A model generated the notes under the pieces. It saw only the letters and a program-made list of their open reading frames with translations. It made no database searches and was not told the DNA's origin. DNA of 64,000 nucleotides from Streptococcus sanguinis SK49 (GTDB taxonomy: Bacteria > Bacillota > Bacilli > Lactobacillales > Streptococcaceae), in assembly GCF_000212815.1 (NCBI RefSeq), contig NZ_GL890985.1:1234550-1298549 (forward strand), in the 5' to 3' direction. Shown here piece after piece: positions 62,640 through 64,000 of this stretch; the stretch's first letter is position 1, and each line of letters starts with the position of its first letter. Position numbers and translations under genes: made by a program.

Positions 62640-63715
62640 CTTATTAATAAGTCTTTGTATATTCTGTTTCGTCTATATTTAAAAACTTTTTGGATTTTGA
62701 TGACCTCATTATTATTAAACCTTATAAAATAATTAAAAAAATTATTATTCCATTGAGCATATTTGTAGTTTATTTTAGACTTTACCTTTACAATTTCGCT
62801 ATTTGGAAAACCAATTAGGTCAATAATTTTAGGAAGATCAAGATTCCTCTTTATAATTCTCCTAATTTTTCTTTGATTAACTTTCATTTTAACAGGTAAA
62901 TTGCTGTTAGATATTTTTTTCTTTATTAATAATTTTTTTCTGAAATATAAGACTAACTTTGTTTTATAATCAAAATCTACTCCATAAATTATCCATTTGC
63001 GTTTGGACCGTTTATCAATACTAGCTAAATTAAGTCTATTGTCCTTACTATAAAACTCAAGCGCCTCATAGTCTTGTCGTGTAAAAGGAAATTTATTTTT
63101 ATACTTTATATATTCTAAAGAAAATGACAATTGAAAGGATAGAAGAATAAGAATTATAGTGTACATCCACTCATCATTGTAGGTTAAAGTTCTTTCCGTA
63201 TTTTGCTTGTTGGCAACAATCATACTAGCTAAAAATATTGCAATTTCTATACCAAGTCCTAAAAACTTTTTATATTCAATCCAATTAAAAGCTGTTTTTT
63301 GAAAGAAATCATCATGCAACTCTGGTTTTAAATATAAAAAACTTGTTATAAATTTTCTATATAGAACCAAAGATATTAATGAGTATAAAACTGAAATACC
63401 AATTATATTCTCCCAAACAAGTCCTCCCCATTTTGTCTGAGATTCTAAACTCATATTTTTATCATAAGCAAAACTATAATCTCTTGTGAGGAGTCCTAAA
63501 CATCCTAATAAAAAGAAAGAAATAAAAAGCATACTAAGAATTCTAAGAAAAGTATTATCAAAACATTTCTTTCTATTCAATCTAAAAATAAGAAAAATAA
63601 ATATACAGTTCACAATAAAGAAGTAAGATAAATAGCTATTGTGACCATCATACTGTTGTGTATTGAATATAATGGAATACCAAGTATAATAAAAATAATC
63701 TTTTATTAGATTCAC
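62636..63715 (-). CDS. Hypothetical membrane protein with a basic C-terminal domain
   Basis: A 359-aa protein with about five membrane helices (roughly 28-44, 58-75, 98-115, 143-165 and 180-197) followed by a cytoplasmic-like domain rich in Lys, Arg and Asn (KRSKRKWIIYGVDFDYKTKL, KVNQRKIRRIIKRN). No family is recognised. It is extremely AT-rich, unlike core genes nearby. The start is GTG with aggag 8 bases before it. It lies between a second membrane protein and the DUF915 hydrolase, an unusual combination. Confidence 0.65.
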   Translation of the reverse strand: MNLIKDYFYYTWYSIIFNTQQYDGHNSYLSYFFIVNCIFIFLIFRLNRKKCFDNTFLRILSMLFISFFLLGCLGLLTRDYSFAYDKNMSLESQTKWGGLVWENIIGISVLYSLISLVLYRKFITSFLYLKPELHDDFFQKTAFNWIEYKKFLGLGIEIAIFLASMIVANKQNTERTLTYNDEWMYTIILILLSFQLSFSLEYIKYKNKFPFTRQDYEALEFYSKDNRLNLASIDKRSKRKWIIYGVDFDYKTKLVLYFRKKLLIKKKISNSNLPVKMKVNQRKIRRIIKRNLDLPKIIDLIGFPNSEIVKVKSKINYKYAQWNNNFFNYFIRFNNNEVIKIQKVFKYRRNRIYKDLLIR

Positions 63716-63720
63716 TCATC

Positions 63721-64000
63721 TTACTCCTGATTCTGTTTTAAAAGTTTAATTGCACAATAATGAGGGAAAACATAGAAAATAACTGTGTCTCCATGAGTGG
63801 CAATATTTTTACCACTAAATATAGCTAGAGCACACCAAGCTACAATAACTGTTAAAAAAATATTATAAAACACTTCTGCTGCTTCAACATTAAAGTAATT
63901 TTTTGTATTTTTAGAATATCTAAAATCAGAAGTGTTTCTTATATAATAGAAATCAAATGTTGTAGAAAAAACTATAAACATAAAATATATCCAGTATTCA
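63721..64000 (-). CDS. Hypothetical membrane protein (5' end outside the window)
   Basis: The frame stays open to the window's right edge (EYWIYF before an internal ATG at 63981), so the start may lie further upstream. The visible part, at least 92 codons, has two hydrophobic segments (IYFMFIVFSTTFDFYYI and FYNIFLTVIVAWCALAIF) and ends KLLKQNQE. No family is recognised. It ends 5 bp before the next membrane protein, so both are co-transcribed. Confidence 0.5.
   Translation of the reverse strand, partial: EYWIYFMFIVFSTTFDFYYIRNTSDFRYSKNTKNYFNVEAAEVFYNIFLTVIVAWCALAIFSGKNIATHGDTVIFYVFPHYCAIKLLKQNQE

Overview
The window is chromosomal DNA from a Streptococcus. The gene set and order (plsY/parE, gyrA-srtA, rex next to a DUF4649 gene, relQ-nadK-rlu-pta, separate coaB and coaC, the pdh-lplA operon, xerS with an upstream 31-bp dif site) point to the Sanguinis group of viridans streptococci. 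S. sanguinis is the best guess, by inference from protein similarity; no 16S rRNA gene is present. GyrA (Ser81, Glu85) and ParC (Ser79, Asp83) carry the residues of quinolone-susceptible streptococci.

Layout. 1-10 kb: partial plsY diverges from parE. parE and parC are separated by about 4.8 kb of accessory genes: a transglutaminase-like protein, an EndA-like nuclease, a DUF6261 protein, a small lipoprotein, a GNAT acetyltransferase, an AadE-like nucleotidyltransferase and a membrane protein. 10-19 kb: ilvE, a DUF2969 gene, tRNA-Tyr, tRNA-Gln, rpsA, tRNA-Arg(CCG), a NUDIX hydrolase, ldh diverging from gyrA-srtA, and radC. 19-24 kb, minus strand: CYTH protein, a degenerate second Prs, a cysteine desulfurase, DUF1831, DUF4649, Rex and a class I glutamine amidotransferase. 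24-29 kb: relQ-nadK-rlu-pta and an iron-sulfur-cluster-less MutY. 29-33 kb, minus strand: a thioredoxin-like protein, phosphoglucomutase, and coaB-coaC with an ECF S component. 33-49 kb: fhs, two acetyltransferase genes each broken by one nonsense codon, an AlkD-like protein, an asd-type small RNA, asd, dapA, an ATP-cone protein, rbgA-rnhB, an orphan LicT-like antiterminator with an acetyltransferase, dprA, topA and trmFO. 49-59 kb: an esterase-esterase-ATP-grasp cluster, then the pyruvate dehydrogenase operon and lplA. 60-64 kb: xerS, the dif site, a mepB gene frameshifted by a 23-bp duplication, and an AT-rich cassette of membrane proteins with a DUF915 hydrolase. The dif site places this end of the window at the replication terminus.

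How genes work together. ldh and the pyruvate dehydrogenase genes are the two main fates of pyruvate, and Pta acts downstream of acetyl-CoA; Rex, a redox sensor of this part of metabolism, is also encoded here. The lipoyl domain of the pyruvate dehydrogenase complex sits on E3, E2 has none, and lplA lies directly downstream. CoaB, CoaC and the S component form a coenzyme A unit. asd and dapA start the lysine/diaminopimelate branch.

The most interesting signal is a roughly 105-nt structured element. It occurs three times in tandem between the E1-beta and E2 genes and once directly before the parC start codon, where it separates the Shine-Dalgarno sequence from the ATG. All four copies keep the same internal spacing, and their helices change by compensatory substitutions, which suggests a selected RNA fold or a mobile palindromic element. 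I do not recognise it as BOX, RUP or SPRITE. All similarity statements come from reading the sequence and recalling families; no search was run.
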